Part shown: positions 27,216 through 37,909 of the stretch, piece after piece | Numbering within the stretch: the stretch's first letter is position 1 | Layout: each line of letters opens with the position of its first letter | DNA from: Rhizobiales bacterium SYSU XM002 | GTDB lineage: Bacteria > Pseudomonadota > Alphaproteobacteria > Rhizobiales > Beijerinckiaceae | Assembly (NCBI GenBank): GCA_009846685.1 | Contig: VWVY01000003.1 | Location: forward strand, 310,001 to 374,000 | Direction of reading: 5' to 3' | Length of the DNA stretch: 64,000 nt | Position numbers and translations under genes: made by a program | The notes under the pieces: generated by a model | Seen by the model: only the letters and a program-made list of their open reading frames with translations | What the model was told of the DNA's origin: nothing | Databases searched by the model: none

Positions 27216-30200
27216 ATGTCGAAAACGAAAAGCCCGTCCTCCTCCAAACAGGCTGGAACAGCACCGCACGCCGCAACCGTGGCGTCGATCCTGTTCAGCC
27301 GTGTCGCGGCGGAAGATCTGGCGGGTGTCAGCGAGGCCACACGCCTGAAGCTGGCGGAGGAAAGTGCAGCTCATATCGCCCACCGCAAACCGGGCAAGGC
27401 GCATATCCGCATCGCGCGCTTCGAGAGTGGAACGCTGGTCGAAGTCCTCAATGACGACATGCCGTTCCTTCTTGATTCAACCCTCGCCGAGCTTGGCGAA
27501 CGCGGATACCCCATCACCCTTGTCGCCCACCCCATCCTCGCCGTCGAACGCGATGGCAAGGGCGGCCTTACCCGACTGATCGGCGTTTCGGCGGGCCGTG
27601 AACTCGCTCCCGTCCAGCGTGAAAGCCTGCTTCACCTCCACATTGGCCGTCATCTCGGCGCCGAGGATCGCGCCGCCTTGCACAAGGATCTTGAGGCGAT
27701 CTACGCCGACATCCGCGCCGCCGTGACGGACTGGCTGCCGATGCGCACGCGCCTCGCCGAGATCGCCACCCGCTATCGCGCCGCACCGCCCCTTCTGCCG
27801 GCCGACGAGATCGCCGAAGCGGTGCAATTCCTCGATTGGCTCCTCGCCGACAATTTCACCTTCCTCGGCATGCGCGAGTATCGCTTCGCCGATGCCGAAA
27901 TGAAAATGGATCCCACGCCCTCCGAGGGGCTCGGCATTCTGCGTGATCCCGAGGTCAAGGTCCTGCGCCGTGGCCGCGAACTCGTGGTGATGACACCGGA
28001 GATCCGCGCCTTCCTCAAGGAGCCGACCCCGCTGTTCGTGGCGAAGGCGAATGTCAAATCGCGGATTCACCGCCGCGTCTACCTCGATTACGTCGGCGTG
28101 AAGCTGCTTGATGCGCGCGGCGAACTCGAAGGCGAATTGCGCGTCGTCGGCCTTTTCACCTCGACCGCCTACACCGGCTCGACCCGTGCCGTTCCCTACC
28201 TGCGACACAAGGTTGCCCGCGTGTTCGAGCGTGCCGGCTTCGATCCAGCCAGCCATTCCGGCAAGGCGTTGATGAACGTGCTCGAGAACTATCCGCGCGA
28301 CGAGCTGTTCCAGGTCGATCTCGACAGCCTGTTCCGCTTTTCGATGGATGTGCTCGCGCTCTCCGAACGCCCGCGGCTCCGTGCACTCGCCCGCACGGAC
28401 CGTTTCGACCGTTTCGTCTCCGTTCTCGTCTACGTGCCGAAAGACCGCTACGATACGAGCGTCCGCCTCCGGATCGGTGAATATCTCGCCCGGATCTACG
28501 AGGGGCGGATCTCCGCCGCCTACCCGGCCTATCCGGAAGGCCCTCTCTCGCGCACGCATTACATCATCGGCCGGTTCGAGGGTAAGACGCCGGAGATCGA
28601 CCGCAAGACGCTTGAAGCCGGCATCGCCGCCATCGTCCGCACCTGGGCGGACGATTTCGTCGAGGCGATAGAAACCGAGACGCCGGCGGAAAAAGCCGGG
28701 GAATGGAGCCGCGTCTGGTCCGGCGCGTTCTCGGCAGCCTATCGCGAGGCTTTCTCCGCCCGCGAGGCGATGGGCGACATCTTGCTTCTCGAACGCCTCG
28801 GCCCGGAGGCGCCCTATGCCTTCAATTTCTACCGCAAACCGGGGGACGATGCGAACCGCGTGAGCCTCAAGGTCTTTGCGCACGGCGCCGCGATTCCGCT
28901 TTCCCGCCGCGTGCCGGTGCTCGAAAACCTGGCCTTCACCGTCATCAACGAGCGGACTTACCGCATCCAGCCGGAAAGCGGCGCGGAGCCCTCCTGGCTG
29001 CACGATATGACGCTCGAACGCGCAAAGGGCGGTGCGATCGATATCGAGGCCCTCGAAAAGGCGCTCGAAGCGACGCTCGACGGCGTGTTCTCCGGCCGGC
29101 TCGAATCGGACCGTTTCAACATCCTTGTCACCGAGAGCGGCCTTGCCCCGCGCGAAGCCGATATCCTGCGCTCCTACGCGCGTTATCTGCGGCAGATCGG
29201 CGTCCCCTTCGCACAGATCTACATCGCCGATGCACTCGCCCGCTATCCCGCTGCGACACGCAAGCTCGTCACGCTGTTTTCAACGCGCTTCGACCCCGAC
29301 CTCAAGGGCGGTATGGCAGAGCGCGGCAAGAAGGCGCAGGAGATCGAGGCGGGCCTGCTCGCCGAGATCGACAAGATCACCAGCCTCGACGACGACCGCA
29401 TCTTTCGGCGGATGCTCAATCTCGTGCTCGCGACCCTGCGCACGAATGCCTACCAGCCGGGACGGCCGACAATCGCGGTCAAGTTCGCTTGCCACAACAT
29501 CGAGAACTTGCCGCTGCCGAAGCCGCTGTTCGAGATTTTCGTCGCTTCGCCGCAGGTCGAGGGTCTGCATCTGCGGTTCGGCAAGGTCGCACGTGGCGGT
29601 CTCCGCTGGTCCGACCGGCCGATGGATTTCCGCACCGAGATCCTCGGGCTGGTCAAAGCCCAGCAGGTGAAGAACGCCGTGATCGTCCCCGTGGGCGCGA
29701 AAGGTGGCTTCGTGCCCAAGAACCTGCCACCTGCCTCGGATCGCGATGCCTGGTTTGCCGAGGGCACCAGCGCCTACAAGACTTTCGTTTCGGCGCTGCT
29801 CGACGTGACCGACACGATCAAGGGCGATAAGATCGTCCCGCCCGCCCGCACCATCCGCTACGACGAGGATGACCCCTATCTCGTCGTCGCCGCAGACAAG
29901 GGCACCGCCACCTTCTCGGACACCGCGAACGGCATTTCCGAAGCACGCGGCCATTGGCTGGGCGATGCCTTCGCCTCCGGCGGCTCGGCCGGCTACGACC
30001 ACAAGAAGATGGGCATCACCGCCCGTGGCGCCTGGGAGGCCGTGAAGCGGCACTTCCGCGAGATGGACATCGATATCCAGACGATGCCGTTCTCGGTCGT
30101 CGGCGTCGGCGACATGTCCGGCGACGTGTTCGGCAACGGCATGCTGCTCTCGAAGGCGATCAAGCTCGTCGCGGCCTTCGACCATCGCGACATCTTCATC

Positions 30201-31976
30201 GACCCCGATCCCGACACCGCGAAGAGCTTCGCCGAGCGCCAGCGCCTGTTCGAGAAGCCGCGGTCGAGCTGGCAGGACTACGATACCAAGCTCATCTCCA
30301 AGGGCGGCGGTGTCTTCTCCCGCTCGCTGAAGAAAATTCCGCTCTCGCCGCAGATGAAGGCGCTTCTCGACCTCGACGGCGCGGACGCCACGCCGCAGCA
30401 GGTGATGACCGCAATCCTGAAATCACGCGCCGACCTCCTCTGGTTCGGCGGCATCGGCACCTATGTCCGCGCCTCCGCCGAGACCGATGCCGAAGCGGGC
30501 GACCGTGCCAACGACGCGATCCGCATCACCGGCGGCGATCTCCGGGTCAAGGTTGTCGGCGAGGGTGCCAACCTCGGCATGACGCAATCGGCGCGTATTG
30601 AAGCCGGAAAGCACGGCGTTCGCCTCAACACCGATGCGATCGACAACTCCGCCGGCGTCAACTCGTCCGACGTCGAGGTTAACCTCAAGATTGCGCTCGC
30701 CATTCCCGAAACAGACGGTCGCCTGACACGCGACAAGCGCAACACGCTGCTCGCCTCCATGACCGATGAGGTCGCGGATCTCGTCCTGCGCAACAACTAT
30801 CTCCAGTCGCTCGCGCTCTCGCTCTCCGAGCGCGAAGGTTCCGGCGCCAACCCGGAGATGATGGAGCTGATGGCGTCTCTCGAAGCCGAGGGCCGACTCG
30901 ACCGCAAGGTTGAAGTCCTGCCGCCGGATGCGGATATTGTCGAGCGGGGTGCGCGCAACGCCGGTCTCACCCGGCCGGAACTCGCCGTGCTGCTCGCCTA
31001 TGCCAAGCTCTCGCTCTACGACCATCTTCTGGCATCTGACGTGCCTGATGATGCCTATCTCGTCGAGGAGCTACGTCGCTATTTCCCGGTTGCGGTGCAA
31101 AAGACTTACCCGGACGCGATCGAGCATCATCGCCTCCGGCGCGAGATCGTGGCGACACAGCTCTCGAACGCCGTGATCAATCGCGGCGGCCCTGGCATTG
31201 CGGTGCGGCTCGCCGCGCGCACCGGCCGCTCCATCCCGGATGTCGCCCGCGCCTATGCGCTCGCGCGCGACGTGTTTGGCATCCTCGATATCAACCGCGC
31301 CATCGACGCACTCGATGCGAAGATCGGCGGCCAGACCCAGCTTTCGCTCTACGAGGCCGCAAAATCCCACGCCGACGAGCGGATGCTCTGGTTCCTCCGC
31401 AACATCGACTTCGCACCGGGGCTGGCCGCGCTCGTCAAGCGTTTCCGGGATGGCGTCGGAGCGCTTGAGGCCGCGCACGGCACGCTGCTCTCGGCGGAGG
31501 CAAAGAGCCAGCGCAACAACGCGCTCGCCCATCTGGAGAAAGAAAAGGTACCGGCCGAGCTTGCGGCGCGCGTCGTCGATATTCCGGTTGTCGCCAGCGC
31601 GCTCGATGCGACGCTGATCGCCGAACGCACCGGAGTCAACGTCGTTGCGGCAGCGCAGACGATCTTCGCCCTCAATGATCAGTTCGATCTCGGCGATATC
31701 CGCGCGGCGGGCGCCTCGATCCAGGTTGCCGATCCTTACGAGCGTCTCGCGCTCGATCGCGCCTTCGCGGCAGCCGATGAAGCCGTCCGCAAGATCGCGG
31801 CGGATGTGATCACCCGCCACGGCACCGGAGCGGACGGCGTCGCGCGCTGGGTGAAGGCGAAGGGCGAGGCGCTGGCGCGGACCCGGGCGGCGATCGCCTC
31901 GCTCGCGGCAGGTCAGCTCAATCAAGCCAAGTTGACCGTGCTCGGCGGCCTTCTCGGCGATCTCGCGCGGGATTGA
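27216..31976 (+). CDS. gdhZ: NAD-specific glutamate dehydrogenase, large (about 180 kDa) type
   Basis: A 1586-residue catabolic NAD-dependent glutamate dehydrogenase that converts glutamate to 2-oxoglutarate and ammonium. Long N-terminal ACT-like regulatory domains (about residues 1-600) precede the catalytic core. The core contains KVARGGLRWSDRPMDFRTEILGLVKAQQVKNAVIVPVGAKGGFV, the dinucleotide-binding VGVGDMSGDVFGNGMLLS, and VKVVGEGANLGMTQ. A long helical C-terminal domain follows. Length and motif order match the large Hyphomicrobiales enzymes. Symbols in use vary (gdhZ, gdh2). It stands alone, separated from convergent purH by 48 nt. Confidence 0.97.
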   Translation: MSKTKSPSSSKQAGTAPHAATVASILFSRVAAEDLAGVSEATRLKLAEESAAHIAHRKPGKAHIRIARFESGTLVEVLNDDMPFLLDSTLAELGERGYPITLVAHPILAVERDGKGGLTRLIGVSAGRELAPVQRESLLHLHIGRHLGAEDRAALHKDLEAIYADIRAAVTDWLPMRTRLAEIATRYRAAPPLLPADEIAEAVQFLDWLLADNFTFLGMREYRFADAEMKMDPTPSEGLGILRDPEVKVLRRGRELVVMTPEIRAFLKEPTPLFVAKANVKSRIHRRVYLDYVGVKLLDARGELEGELRVVGLFTSTAYTGSTRAVPYLRHKVARVFERAGFDPASHSGKALMNVLENYPRDELFQVDLDSLFRFSMDVLALSERPRLRALARTDRFDRFVSVLVYVPKDRYDTSVRLRIGEYLARIYEGRISAAYPAYPEGPLSRTHYIIGRFEGKTPEIDRKTLEAGIAAIVRTWADDFVEAIETETPAEKAGEWSRVWSGAFSAAYREAFSAREAMGDILLLERLGPEAPYAFNFYRKPGDDANRVSLKVFAHGAAIPLSRRVPVLENLAFTVINERTYRIQPESGAEPSWLHDMTLERAKGGAIDIEALEKALEATLDGVFSGRLESDRFNILVTESGLAPREADILRSYARYLRQIGVPFAQIYIADALARYPAATRKLVTLFSTRFDPDLKGGMAERGKKAQEIEAGLLAEIDKITSLDDDRIFRRMLNLVLATLRTNAYQPGRPTIAVKFACHNIENLPLPKPLFEIFVASPQVEGLHLRFGKVARGGLRWSDRPMDFRTEILGLVKAQQVKNAVIVPVGAKGGFVPKNLPPASDRDAWFAEGTSAYKTFVSALLDVTDTIKGDKIVPPARTIRYDEDDPYLVVAADKGTATFSDTANGISEARGHWLGDAFASGGSAGYDHKKMGITARGAWEAVKRHFREMDIDIQTMPFSVVGVGDMSGDVFGNGMLLSKAIKLVAAFDHRDIFIDPDPDTAKSFAERQRLFEKPRSSWQDYDTKLISKGGGVFSRSLKKIPLSPQMKALLDLDGADATPQQVMTAILKSRADLLWFGGIGTYVRASAETDAEAGDRANDAIRITGGDLRVKVVGEGANLGMTQSARIEAGKHGVRLNTDAIDNSAGVNSSDVEVNLKIALAIPETDGRLTRDKRNTLLASMTDEVADLVLRNNYLQSLALSLSEREGSGANPEMMELMASLEAEGRLDRKVEVLPPDADIVERGARNAGLTRPELAVLLAYAKLSLYDHLLASDVPDDAYLVEELRRYFPVAVQKTYPDAIEHHRLRREIVATQLSNAVINRGGPGIAVRLAARTGRSIPDVARAYALARDVFGILDINRAIDALDAKIGGQTQLSLYEAAKSHADERMLWFLRNIDFAPGLAALVKRFRDGVGALEAAHGTLLSAEAKSQRNNALAHLEKEKVPAELAARVVDIPVVASALDATLIAERTGVNVVAAAQTIFALNDQFDLGDIRAAGASIQVADPYERLALDRAFAAADEAVRKIAADVITRHGTGADGVARWVKAKGEALARTRAAIASLAAGQLNQAKLTVLGGLLGDLARD

Positions 31977-32024
31977 TGCCGATGTCCTGTCCGGCTGCCG
32001 TCACCCGGCGGCCGGAAACGGCCG

Positions 32025-33617
32025 TCAATGCCGGAAGTGACGGAATCCGGTGAAGACCATCGCGATTCCGGCCGCGTTCGCCGCGTCGATCACTTCCTGA
32101 TCGCGCATCGAGCCGCCCGGCTGGATGACCGCGGTCGCGCCCGCGGCAACCAGCGCCTCAAGCCCGTCGGCAAAGGGGAAGAACGCGTCCGAAGCTGCCA
32201 CGGAGCCGAAGGTCAACGGCTTTTCCGCGCCCGCCGTCTTGGCGGCTTCGCCCGCCTTCCACGCGGCGATACGCGCGGAATCGACGCGGCTCATCTGGCC
32301 CGCGCCGATGCCCACCGTCGCGCCGGCCTTCACATAGACGATGGCGTTCGACTTCACGTGCTTCACCACGCGATAGGCGAAGCGCATATCCGCAAGCTCG
32401 GCTGCGCTCGGCGCGCGCTTCGTAACGACCTTGAGTTCCATGTCGTCAACGACGGCGTTGTCGCGCGTCTGGACGAGGCGGCCCCCGGCGATGGAGCGCA
32501 GCACCATATCCTTCGCGCGCGGATCGGGCAGGGCGCCGGTAAGCAGCAGGCGCAGGTTCTTCTTGGCCTTGACGATGGCGATAGCCTCGTCCGTCGCCTC
32601 CGGCGCGATAATCACCTCGGTGAAGATCTCGGTGATCGCCCTGGCGGCATCCGCATCGAGCGTCACGTTGGCGGCGACGATCCCGCCGAAGGCCGAAACG
32701 GGATCACAGGCGAGCGCACGGCGATAGGCTTCGACGAGGTTCGCCCCCTCGGCGACGCCGCAAGGGTTGGCGTGCTTGATGATCGCGATTGCGTTGGTGC
32801 GCTTCGGATCGAACTCGGCGACACATTCGAAGGCGGCATCGGCATCGTTGAGGTTGTTGTAGGAGAGGGCCTTGCCCTGCACCTGTCGGGCCGTGGCAAC
32901 CCCCGGTCGCGCCTGCTGCGGCTTCAGAACCAGCCAGGCCTGCTGATGCGGGTTCTCGCCATAGCGAAGTTCGGTTTTCGCGCCCTCCGCCTCGCGCGCG
33001 AGTTGTGGGCCGTCCTTCGTGACGCCCGCGAACCATTCCGAGATCGCACGGTCATAGGCGGCGGTGTGGCCAAACGCCTTGGCCGCCAGCGCCCGGCGGA
33101 AGGCGCCGGTCGTCTCGCCGTTGTTAGCGTCGAGTTCGGCGAGCAGCGCCGCATAGTCGCGCGGATCGACGACAACACAGACGCCGTCATGATTCTTGGC
33201 GGAGGAGCGCAGCATCGCCGGCCCGCCGATATCGATGTTCTCGATGATCTCGTCAAAACCGGCGCCGCGCGCCAGCGTCTCACGGAACGGGTAGAGATTG
33301 CCGACGAGCAGATCGATCGGCGCGATATCGTGGGCGAGGAGGGCCGCCTCGTGCTCGGGGTTGCCGCGCATCGCGAGAAGTCCGCCGTGCACCTTCGGGT
33401 GCAGGGTCTTCACGCGCCCGTCCATCATCTCCGGAAAGCCAGTGACCTCGGAAATGTCCTTGACCGGCACGCCCGCCTTTTCGAGCGCGGCGCGGGAGCC
33501 GCCGGTAGAAATCAGCTCCACACCGCGCGCATGCAGGGCCTGCGCCAGCTCGATCAACCCGCTCTTGTCGAAAACAGACAGCAGCGCACGTTGGATGGGG
33601 CGGGTCTTCGCGGGCAT
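32025..33617 (-). CDS. purH: Bifunctional AICAR transformylase/IMP cyclohydrolase PurH
   Basis: The last two steps of IMP synthesis. The 530-residue protein has an N-terminal MGS-like cyclohydrolase domain ([44 protein letters not shown]). The C-terminal transformylase domain contains [11 protein letters not shown] and the terminal [32 protein letters not shown]. All conserved blocks are present. It is the downstream-most gene of a minus-strand series headed by rsmB and a heparinase-like gene, an order seen in many Hyphomicrobiales. Confidence 0.98.
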   Translation of the reverse strand: MPAKTRPIQRALLSVFDKSGLIELAQALHARGVELISTGGSRAALEKAGVPVKDISEVTGFPEMMDGRVKTLHPKVHGGLLAMRGNPEHEAALLAHDIAPIDLLVGNLYPFRETLARGAGFDEIIENIDIGGPAMLRSSAKNHDGVCVVVDPRDYAALLAELDANNGETTGAFRRALAAKAFGHTAAYDRAISEWFAGVTKDGPQLAREAEGAKTELRYGENPHQQAWLVLKPQQARPGVATARQVQGKALSYNNLNDADAAFECVAEFDPKRTNAIAIIKHANPCGVAEGANLVEAYRRALACDPVSAFGGIVAANVTLDADAARAITEIFTEVIIAPEATDEAIAIVKAKKNLRLLLTGALPDPRAKDMVLRSIAGGRLVQTRDNAVVDDMELKVVTKRAPSAAELADMRFAYRVVKHVKSNAIVYVKAGATVGIGAGQMSRVDSARIAAWKAGEAAKTAGAEKPLTFGSVAASDAFFPFADGLEALVAAGATAVIQPGGSMRDQEVIDAANAAGIAMVFTGFRHFRH

Positions 33618-33728
33618 GAAAGCACTCCGGACGAGGTTCAGATTTTCGCTGCGCCGATACCACAGCGGCTCCGGTCACACCATGCCGCAATGCAACAAAA
33701 TCGTGACACCCGCACAGTTTTCCGCCGT

Positions 33729-35441
33729 TTAACCACGATACGGCACCAGCCGCCAGGCAACCTCGGCGGTCCCGGCGACCACCACCTCGACGACGATCAC
33801 CTCGGTGTCGGGCGAGGTGAAATCCTGCTCGTAGCAGCGGCTCGCCTCGATCTGCAGCGGCACGCCCGGCGCTTCGAAGAGCCACATATCCCGGCCGGGC
33901 GCCTGATGTTGAAGGCGCAGCACGACCGCATCGCGACGCGAAAGCGGCACAGGCAAGACACGCGGGTGAAGATGGAACGCAAGCGTCACGCGACGACTCG
34001 ACCCGTCTTCCGTCAAATCTTCGAAGCGGTCGAGTCCGGCAAGCCCACCGCCATTTGCAAGAAGGGTCAGCTCCCGTTCGACGCGGATACCCTTCGACGC
34101 AAGAAGGCCCTCGTGCCCAAGAACGAGCGTCGTGCCGCCAGATCCGGATTCGAGATGCGGCTCGGTTGGCGCCCCGTTCGAGACAGGTTCCCTGACTTCA
34201 CCGAACAGGGCGTTGTGCGTCCTTGCCAGATGCACCAGCGGTTCGTCGTCGACGAGCATCGTCGAATGCGCGACGGCCTGACGAAAGCTGACCGCCTGCT
34301 CGCCTTCCATCGCGTGCGGGATCCCGCAGTTGACGATCAGTCGATCGGATTTGGTTGAAAACTCGAACGCCAGCGCACCCGCCCCTGCTTCCGTCCCGAA
34401 GCCCGGCATCGGCAGTTTGCCCGCATCGGCAATCACGATGCCGTATTCGTCCTCAATCCGCTCGAAGCCGGCATCCGGTGCGCGTTCGATCCGCATGCTC
34501 TGTCCCATGCCGAACTGCAGGATCTGCGCGACGAGATCGCGCGTCACGAATCCGGCACCGTTGAACAGCGCGAGCCCGCCATCGGGGTGCTGCATCATCC
34601 GGATGAACGAGATCAGCCGGAGGAGCGCAGGGGAAAGAAGATCCGGCACGGGACGCTGACGGGCCCGATAGAGCGCCATCACGGGAATGAGTACTGCCGC
34701 CAGCTCGACCGCACTGCCGGCGCTGCGATCCCGCGGGGTCCCGTCAGCCGCGATGCACTCGCCGAGCGCCACTAGGAGGAGATCTTCCGCTTCTGCCAGA
34801 ACACCCCGGCGATGATCCAGCGCCAGCGCCTGCATCAGGTAGGCAATCGCGGCTTCGAGGCGGATCATGCCGATACCCGCTTGCCGGGCCAGCGCACGCA
34901 TCATCGCCGCGTCCCGCCCCAGATGCGCAAGGAGGCGCTGGTAGGTGGCGAGATCGGCGTTTTCTGTCAGCAACGCGGAATGCGTGACCCAGTTGACGAT
35001 GCGGCGGATGATCGCTTCGGGCCGCTCGGCTTCGGGCAGCTGACGAGCCTCGCGTTGCGCCATCCACCGGACGACGAGATCGCGCGCTCCCGCTCGGACT
35101 TGCGTCGCGCCGTTCGCTTCGAAATGGCGGAGCCATTCGAAACCATGAAACGCGAGACTGAAGGCCTTGCCTGGCAGGGGGAGGTCGAGCGGCGAACGAC
35201 CTGCCGTGAGCAGGCTGCGGCCGCCAAGCACGATCTGTCCAGCCAGAAAGTCGCCCGCGATCGAAGGATCGGCGAGATGGAGATGCGGCGGCACGTAAAG
35301 GAAGCGCGCCGCGATTTGCCGGAACCGGCCCAGCCGGCTCCGCGCCCGCCGCAATCGGCGCGCCAGCAGCGCGGCGGTGAGACGCGCGAACAGGCCGGAT
35401 GTATTGCCGGGTTGATCGGGATCAGGCAAAGGCAGGCTCAC
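33729..35441 (-). CDS. Heparinase II/III family protein
   Basis: A 570-residue protein of the heparinase II/III-like family: an N-terminal helical (alpha/alpha toroid-like) half (KAFSLAFHGFEWLRHFEANGATQ, RRIVNWVTHSALLTENAD) and a beta-rich C-terminal half (FVTRDLVAQILQFG, NCGIPHAMEGEQAVSFRQAVAHSTMLVDDE). No signal peptide is obvious, so a cytoplasmic or atypical location is likely. True substrates are unknown; the conserved position between rsmB and purH suggests a core function unrelated to heparin. The start codon is GTG at 35441. Confidence 0.85.
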   Translation of the reverse strand: MSLPLPDPDQPGNTSGLFARLTAALLARRLRRARSRLGRFRQIAARFLYVPPHLHLADPSIAGDFLAGQIVLGGRSLLTAGRSPLDLPLPGKAFSLAFHGFEWLRHFEANGATQVRAGARDLVVRWMAQREARQLPEAERPEAIIRRIVNWVTHSALLTENADLATYQRLLAHLGRDAAMMRALARQAGIGMIRLEAAIAYLMQALALDHRRGVLAEAEDLLLVALGECIAADGTPRDRSAGSAVELAAVLIPVMALYRARQRPVPDLLSPALLRLISFIRMMQHPDGGLALFNGAGFVTRDLVAQILQFGMGQSMRIERAPDAGFERIEDEYGIVIADAGKLPMPGFGTEAGAGALAFEFSTKSDRLIVNCGIPHAMEGEQAVSFRQAVAHSTMLVDDEPLVHLARTHNALFGEVREPVSNGAPTEPHLESGSGGTTLVLGHEGLLASKGIRVERELTLLANGGGLAGLDRFEDLTEDGSSRRVTLAFHLHPRVLPVPLSRRDAVVLRLQHQAPGRDMWLFEAPGVPLQIEASRCYEQDFTSPDTEVIVVEVVVAGTAEVAWRLVPYRG

Positions 35442-35471
35442 AGTAGCGGGCGTCCATCCGGCACTATTGGG

Positions 35472-36806
35472 CTATCCCGCGATCCGTTTCAACCGCGCGG
35501 CGAAAAAGCCATCAACACCGCCCCAGGCCTTGAGATGGGAGGGCAACACGCGCAGGAATCCCTCCGGGGTGACTGCTTCCATATCGATGCCAAGTTCGCC
35601 CGCTGAAACCGGCTCTAAAACGAAGCCCGGCTGCATGGCGAGCCAGCCAAGGATCTGTTCCTCGCCTTCCTCGGGCTCGAGTGAGCAGGTCGCATAGACA
35701 AGCCGTCCGCCGGGCCGGACGAGGGTCGCGGCATGATCGAGGAGACGTCGCTGCGACCGCGCGAGGCCAAGAATATCCTCCAAGGTCTTCGTCCAGACAA
35801 TCTCCGGGTGACGGCGGATCGTGCCGGTTGCAGAACAGGGGGCGTCGAGCAGCACGCCGTCGAAGGGTGGGGCTTCGTAGGTCGCGCCGTCGGCGATGAC
35901 GAGATCGGTCGAAAGGCCGAGCCGGGCAAGGTTTGCTTGCAGCCGTTCGGTGCGCTGCGCACTGCGCTCGACGGATGTTACCGTCGCGCCCGTCGCCGCG
36001 AGCTGAGCCGTCTTGCCGCCCGGCGCGGCACAGAGATCGAGGATGCGCTCGCCGGTCCTTGCGCCGAGCAGCCGGGCCGGCAGGGCGCTCGCGGCATCCT
36101 GCACCTGAAATGCGCCTTCCGCATAGCCAGGAAGCGATGGGATCGCCATCTGGTCCGCAAGGCGGATCGAACCGGTCGGCAGCAGCGTTCCGCCGGTGGA
36201 GGCCGCAAGCGCGGACGCATCGCGGAACGGTGTCAGGTCAACATGCGGCGGCCGGATGAACATCGCCGCGATCTCGCGCACGGCCACCTCGCCATAGGCC
36301 GCGGTCCACCGCTCGCGTAACCAGGCCGGAAGGTCGTACGCGAAGGGATCGGCAGCAGCGAGAACAGTGTCTCGGTCACGGGCAATGCCTCGCAGAAGGG
36401 CATTCGCGAGGCGCGCGTAATGCAGCGCGAGGCGGTCGGATTTCACAAGCTCCACCGCGAGATCAACGGCGGCATGGTCAGGGACTTCCATGAAGAGGAT
36501 CTGCGCGGCTCCGCTCCAGATCGCTTCGCGGAGGATGCCAGCATCCGGCAATCCTTCCTCCGAGAGGCGAGCGGCCAGCGCGTGCCGGATCGTTCCCATG
36601 CGCCGGAAGGTGACCACCGCAATCGCACGGGCAAGCGCGAAATCCGCCGGATCGAGCGCGGTATTCCGATCCTGCGCGAGGTGCAGCGCCTCGTCGAGCG
36701 AACGGCGTTCCCCCAGCGCGCGGCGGATAGCGCGCGCCGCCAGCGCCCGGGCGGCGAGGCCCGGAACGGCAGCGGTGCGGCGATGTCCGGCGGATTTCGG
36801 CGGCAA
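35472..36806 (-). CDS. rsmB: 16S rRNA (cytosine-C5) methyltransferase RsmB-like
   Basis: A 444-residue RNA m5C methyltransferase with an N-terminal NusB-like domain (ALAARAIRRALGERRSLDEAL... to about residue 145). The SAM-binding LDLCAAPGGKTAQLA is followed by the two catalytic cysteines, in LLDAPCSATG (TC-type motif IV) and YATCSLEPEEGE (motif VI). The NusB fusion is diagnostic for RsmB (C967). The gene begins 16 nt after the RluA-family gene upstream. Confidence 0.93.
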   Translation of the reverse strand: MPPKSAGHRRTAAVPGLAARALAARAIRRALGERRSLDEALHLAQDRNTALDPADFALARAIAVVTFRRMGTIRHALAARLSEEGLPDAGILREAIWSGAAQILFMEVPDHAAVDLAVELVKSDRLALHYARLANALLRGIARDRDTVLAAADPFAYDLPAWLRERWTAAYGEVAVREIAAMFIRPPHVDLTPFRDASALAASTGGTLLPTGSIRLADQMAIPSLPGYAEGAFQVQDAASALPARLLGARTGERILDLCAAPGGKTAQLAATGATVTSVERSAQRTERLQANLARLGLSTDLVIADGATYEAPPFDGVLLDAPCSATGTIRRHPEIVWTKTLEDILGLARSQRRLLDHAATLVRPGGRLVYATCSLEPEEGEEQILGWLAMQPGFVLEPVSAGELGIDMEAVTPEGFLRVLPSHLKAWGGVDGFFAARLKRIAG

Positions 36807-36822
36807 GAACGTTCCTCGAAAG

Positions 36823-37548
36823 TCAGGGGGCGAGATCGGCCGGAAGCTGCTCAGGCCTGAAGTCCTCCAGCCCGAGATGGCCGAGGAAGTCGCTCATAGC
36901 CGAAGGAAGCGGCGCCGTCACCTCCACCGCGCTCCCGCCTTTCCCGGGAATGCGGATGCGCGCGGCGTGAAGCTGAAGCTGCCGGCTCGCAGCCATCGCC
37001 CGGTCGCCGCCGTAAATCCTGTCGCCGGCGATCGGCCAACCCATCGCCGCGCAATGAACGCGAAGCTGGTGCGTGCGCCCCGTCTCCGGCTGGAGCGCGA
37101 GAAAGGACAGCCCGCCACGTGAGGCGAGAACACGATAGCGCGTGAAGGAGGGATCGCCGGCAGGATCGACCTTCATCCACCACGAGCGCTTGTCGTGACT
37201 GCGTCGGGCTAGCGGCAACTCGATACGCCCGTTCACCTCGGCCGGCACGCCGCAACAGAGCGCGACATAGATCTTGCGGATGCGCCCGTCCGCGAACATC
37301 GCCCCGAGGCGCTTCAGTGCGGGCCGGTTGCGCCCCAGCACGAGACAACCGCTCGTCTCGCGATCGAGCCGGTGCGCGAGTTCCGGCGGCTCGGAAGCCT
37401 CGAATTGCAATACCGGGAAAAAGGCGTCGAGTGTTTCGCCGCCTTTCGGGCCCTTGTGAACCGCGATGCCCGCCGGCTTGTCGAGCACGAGCATGTCGGC
37501 GTCACGATGGAGAATACGGGCGCGGATGTCGTCAGGCGAAATGCGCAT
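36823..37548 (-). CDS. RluA family pseudouridine synthase (no S4 domain)
   Basis: A 241-residue pseudouridine synthase whose catalytic motif HRLDRETSGCLV (Asp62) is intact. LALQPETGRTHQLRVHCAAMGWPIAGDRIYGG completes the RluA signature. There is no N-terminal S4 domain, so it resembles RluA/TruC or the short alphaproteobacterial paralogues rather than RluC/RluD. The RNA target cannot be predicted. It probably heads the transcript with rsmB. Confidence 0.92.
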   Translation of the reverse strand: MRISPDDIRARILHRDADMLVLDKPAGIAVHKGPKGGETLDAFFPVLQFEASEPPELAHRLDRETSGCLVLGRNRPALKRLGAMFADGRIRKIYVALCCGVPAEVNGRIELPLARRSHDKRSWWMKVDPAGDPSFTRYRVLASRGGLSFLALQPETGRTHQLRVHCAAMGWPIAGDRIYGGDRAMAASRQLQLHAARIRIPGKGGSAVEVTAPLPSAMSDFLGHLGLEDFRPEQLPADLAP

Positions 37549-37624
37549 TGTCGTCCCTCTGGCCCGGCAGTTCCGCCCGCGCTAAAAACGCGATATCGGG
37601 GAAGCGGGAAGGCGCTGTTACACC

Positions 37625-37858
37625 ATGAACGGGAATTCTGGGAGCGGAGATTCGGAAACGCCGCACGAGGTGGCCAAGCCCGCCAAGTCATTGACCGATG
37701 CCGCCCGTCGTGCGCTCGCCGAAGCGGCCGAGCGTCGTGCCACGCAGGAAGCCCGAGAAGCCGAGCTTGCCCGTGTCCGTGAGATCAAGGGGCGCGGCGG
37801 CAAGGACCCGGTCCGCTACGAGGACTGGGAAGTCAAAGGCATCGCGACGGATTTCTAG
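37625..37858 (+). CDS. DUF1674 / succinate dehydrogenase assembly factor 4 (SDHAF4/Sdh8) homologue
   Basis: A 77-residue protein whose C-terminal signature GGKDPVRYEDWEVKGIATDF is that of DUF1674/SDHAF4, the chaperone that protects flavinylated SdhA before complex II assembly. The N-terminal half is a basic/Ala-rich helix (DAARRALAEAAERRATQEAREAELARVREIK). It is divergent from the RluA-family gene by 76 nt. Homologues sit in the same place in many alphaproteobacteria. Confidence 0.88.
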   Translation: MNGNSGSGDSETPHEVAKPAKSLTDAARRALAEAAERRATQEAREAELARVREIKGRGGKDPVRYEDWEVKGIATDF

Positions 37859-37909
37859 CCGTCCAGGCCCAAAAAGGACCGGCTTTCGGCGCGGGGTACA
37901 AAAAATAGC

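Noticed and set aside
31977-32024. Bidirectional terminator between gdhZ and purH
   Set aside because: GC-rich complementarity is present, but several competing short stems exist and there is no T-run on either strand.
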